A stretch of 24,306 bases of DNA from an uncultured Desulfobacterales bacterium (GTDB taxonomy: Bacteria > Desulfobacterota > Desulfobacteria > Desulfobacterales > JAFDCJ01): positions 1-24,306 of the forward strand of contig CALZJV010000093.1 of NCBI GenBank assembly GCA_945787595.1, in the 5' to 3' direction. A model generated the notes under the pieces. The model worked only from the letters and a program-made list of their open reading frames with translations. It did not search any database and was not told where the DNA came from. A program made the translations under genes and the position numbers. Below are positions 23,300 to 24,306 of this stretch, one piece after another; the first letter of the stretch is position 1; the number at the start of each line of letters is the position of its first letter.

Positions 23300-24306
23300 A
23301 TGGCAAATGAAGGTTTTAAGCGTAAGCTCACTGCAATCCTTAGCGCCGATGTCGTCGGCTACAGTCGCCTGATGGAAGATAATGAAGAGGCGACCATCCA
23401 ATCCATAAACGCCCACCGTAAGTCTATATCTACACTTATTGATCAGCACAGAGGACGGGTGGTTGATACGACTGGTGATAATCTTATGGCTGAATTTTCC
23501 AGTGTAGTGGACGCGGTCAAGTGCGCTGTTGAAACCCAAAAAGAGATGGGTGAACGAAATGCCGATTTGCCAAAAAAACGACGGATGTTATTCCGAATAG
23601 GCGTTAATCTGGGTGATATTGTTGAGGAAGATGACAGAATTTACGGTGATGGGGTCAACATAGCCTCTCGCTTGGAAGGCTTGGCAGAAGGAGGAGGCAT
23701 TTGCATTTCAAGAACAGCCTATGATCAAGTAAAAAATAAACTTGAACTTGGTTATGAATATTTAGGTGAACACAGCGTTAAAAACATTTCAGAGCCGGTT
23801 CATGTTTATAGGGTTCTGATGGAACCGGAAGCAGCTGGCAAAGTCATTGGTGAGAAGCGTAAAGAAAAGCGGTGGATGGCTTTAGCCGCTGTGATTGTTT
23901 TGCTCATAGGTGTAGGAGGATTAGCAGGATGGTATCTATATATCGAACAAACTAAGCGGATAGAGCCCGCTTCTGTTGAGAAAATGGCGTTCCCACTCCC
24001 TGATAAACCCTCCATTGCTGTGCTGCCCTTTGTCAATATGAGCGGCGATTCCGAGCAGGAGTATTTTAGCGCCGGAATCACCGAACATATTATCACGTCA
24101 CTGTCAAAGGTCCCGTATATTTTTGTGATTGCCCGCAACTCCACGTTTGCTTACAAAGGCAAGTCTGTAAAAATTCAGCAAATTGCAGAGGAGCTTGCAG
24201 TTCGCTATGTGCTCGAAGGAAGCGTGCAGCGATCTGATGACCGCGTGCGCATTACGGTCCAGTTGATAGATGCAACTACTGGGCACCATTTATGGGCGGA
24301 AAATTA
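23300..24306 (+). CDS. Class III adenylate/guanylate cyclase, membrane-anchored (3' partial)
   Basis: 335 residues before the window ends. ATG at 23300 has AAGGGGA at 23288-23294. The catalytic domain spans 8-172: first metal Asp in LSADVVGYSRLM (D17), second in DTTGDNLMAEF (D60), then GVNLGDIVEE, and the transition-state Asn and Arg in GDGVNIASRLEGLA (N120, R124). It makes cAMP or cGMP. A membrane helix at about 192-214 follows RKEKRW. From about 235, KPSIAVLPFVNMSGD, EYFSAGITEHIITSLSKV and YVLEGSVQRSDDRVRI form the TolB/FlgO-like segment usual in this family, normally followed by TPR repeats, which would be to the right of the window. It stands alone on its strand, with catalysis in the cytoplasm and the C-terminal sensor outside. 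Confidence 0.93.
   Translation, partial: MANEGFKRKLTAILSADVVGYSRLMEDNEEATIQSINAHRKSISTLIDQHRGRVVDTTGDNLMAEFSSVVDAVKCAVETQKEMGERNADLPKKRRMLFRIGVNLGDIVEEDDRIYGDGVNIASRLEGLAEGGGICISRTAYDQVKNKLELGYEYLGEHSVKNISEPVHVYRVLMEPEAAGKVIGEKRKEKRWMALAAVIVLLIGVGGLAGWYLYIEQTKRIEPASVEKMAFPLPDKPSIAVLPFVNMSGDSEQEYFSAGITEHIITSLSKVPYIFVIARNSTFAYKGKSVKIQQIAEELAVRYVLEGSVQRSDDRVRITVQLIDATTGHHLWAEN

Overview
The gene content suggests a chromosomal stretch of an anaerobic, metabolically versatile Desulfobacterota (Desulfobacteraceae-like) bacterium. This rests on a Cys-rich ferredoxin-type protein, an acyl-CoA carboxyltransferase next to an acyl-CoA dehydrogenase, a full DctPQM-type TRAP transporter with an IclR regulator, a multi-PAS hybrid histidine kinase and a class III nucleotide cyclase. 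There are no phage genes, rRNA, tRNA or CRISPR arrays, and no complete transposase. The taxonomic call is inference from gene types only.

Layout. 1-3.5 kb: a tandem 4Fe-4S protein, a 10-codon ORF sitting directly on an intrinsic terminator, a small TerB-like helical protein, two diverged copies of a ~140-170 bp intergenic repeat, and a chimeric remnant (pentapeptide-protein start joined to a ketopantoate reductase end). 3.5-7.1 kb: a four-PAS hybrid histidine kinase whose third PAS module has a different base composition, then an exported SYLF-domain protein with a clear terminator. 7.4-10.6 kb: a good sigma70-type promoter with a palindrome on its -10, then a PccB-like carboxyltransferase, an array of degenerate 8-9 bp repeats, and an acyl-CoA dehydrogenase; this looks like a catabolic acyl-CoA module. 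10.75-15.7 kb (minus strand, GC-rich): a small exported Cys/His-containing protein followed 15 nt later by a 1468-residue Ser/Thr kinase - nSTAND NTPase - transmembrane - 14-blade WD40 protein. Its last codons are made by one arm of an inverted repeat. 15.97-20.15 kb: an IclR regulator under a near-consensus promoter that carries a perfect 15-bp palindrome in its spacer, then dctP, dctQ and dctM. 20.25-22.65 kb: a decay zone with a frameshifted SDR start, an intact NAPE-PLD-like lipoprotein hydrolase, a nonsense-mutated ABM-like ORF, a GNAT acetyltransferase and a truncated QueG-like protein. 23.3 kb to the end: a membrane-anchored adenylate/guanylate cyclase, cut by the window edge.

The strongest candidate for an undescribed system is the minus-strand pair at 10.8-15.7 kb. 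The topology read from the sequence puts kinase and NTPase in the cytoplasm and the WD40 double propeller in the periplasm, where the product of the partner gene should also be. This suggests a transmembrane STAND-kinase sensor with a dedicated periplasmic partner. The architecture is known in outline (kinase-nSTAND-WD40 proteins); the pairing with this exported protein is my inference.
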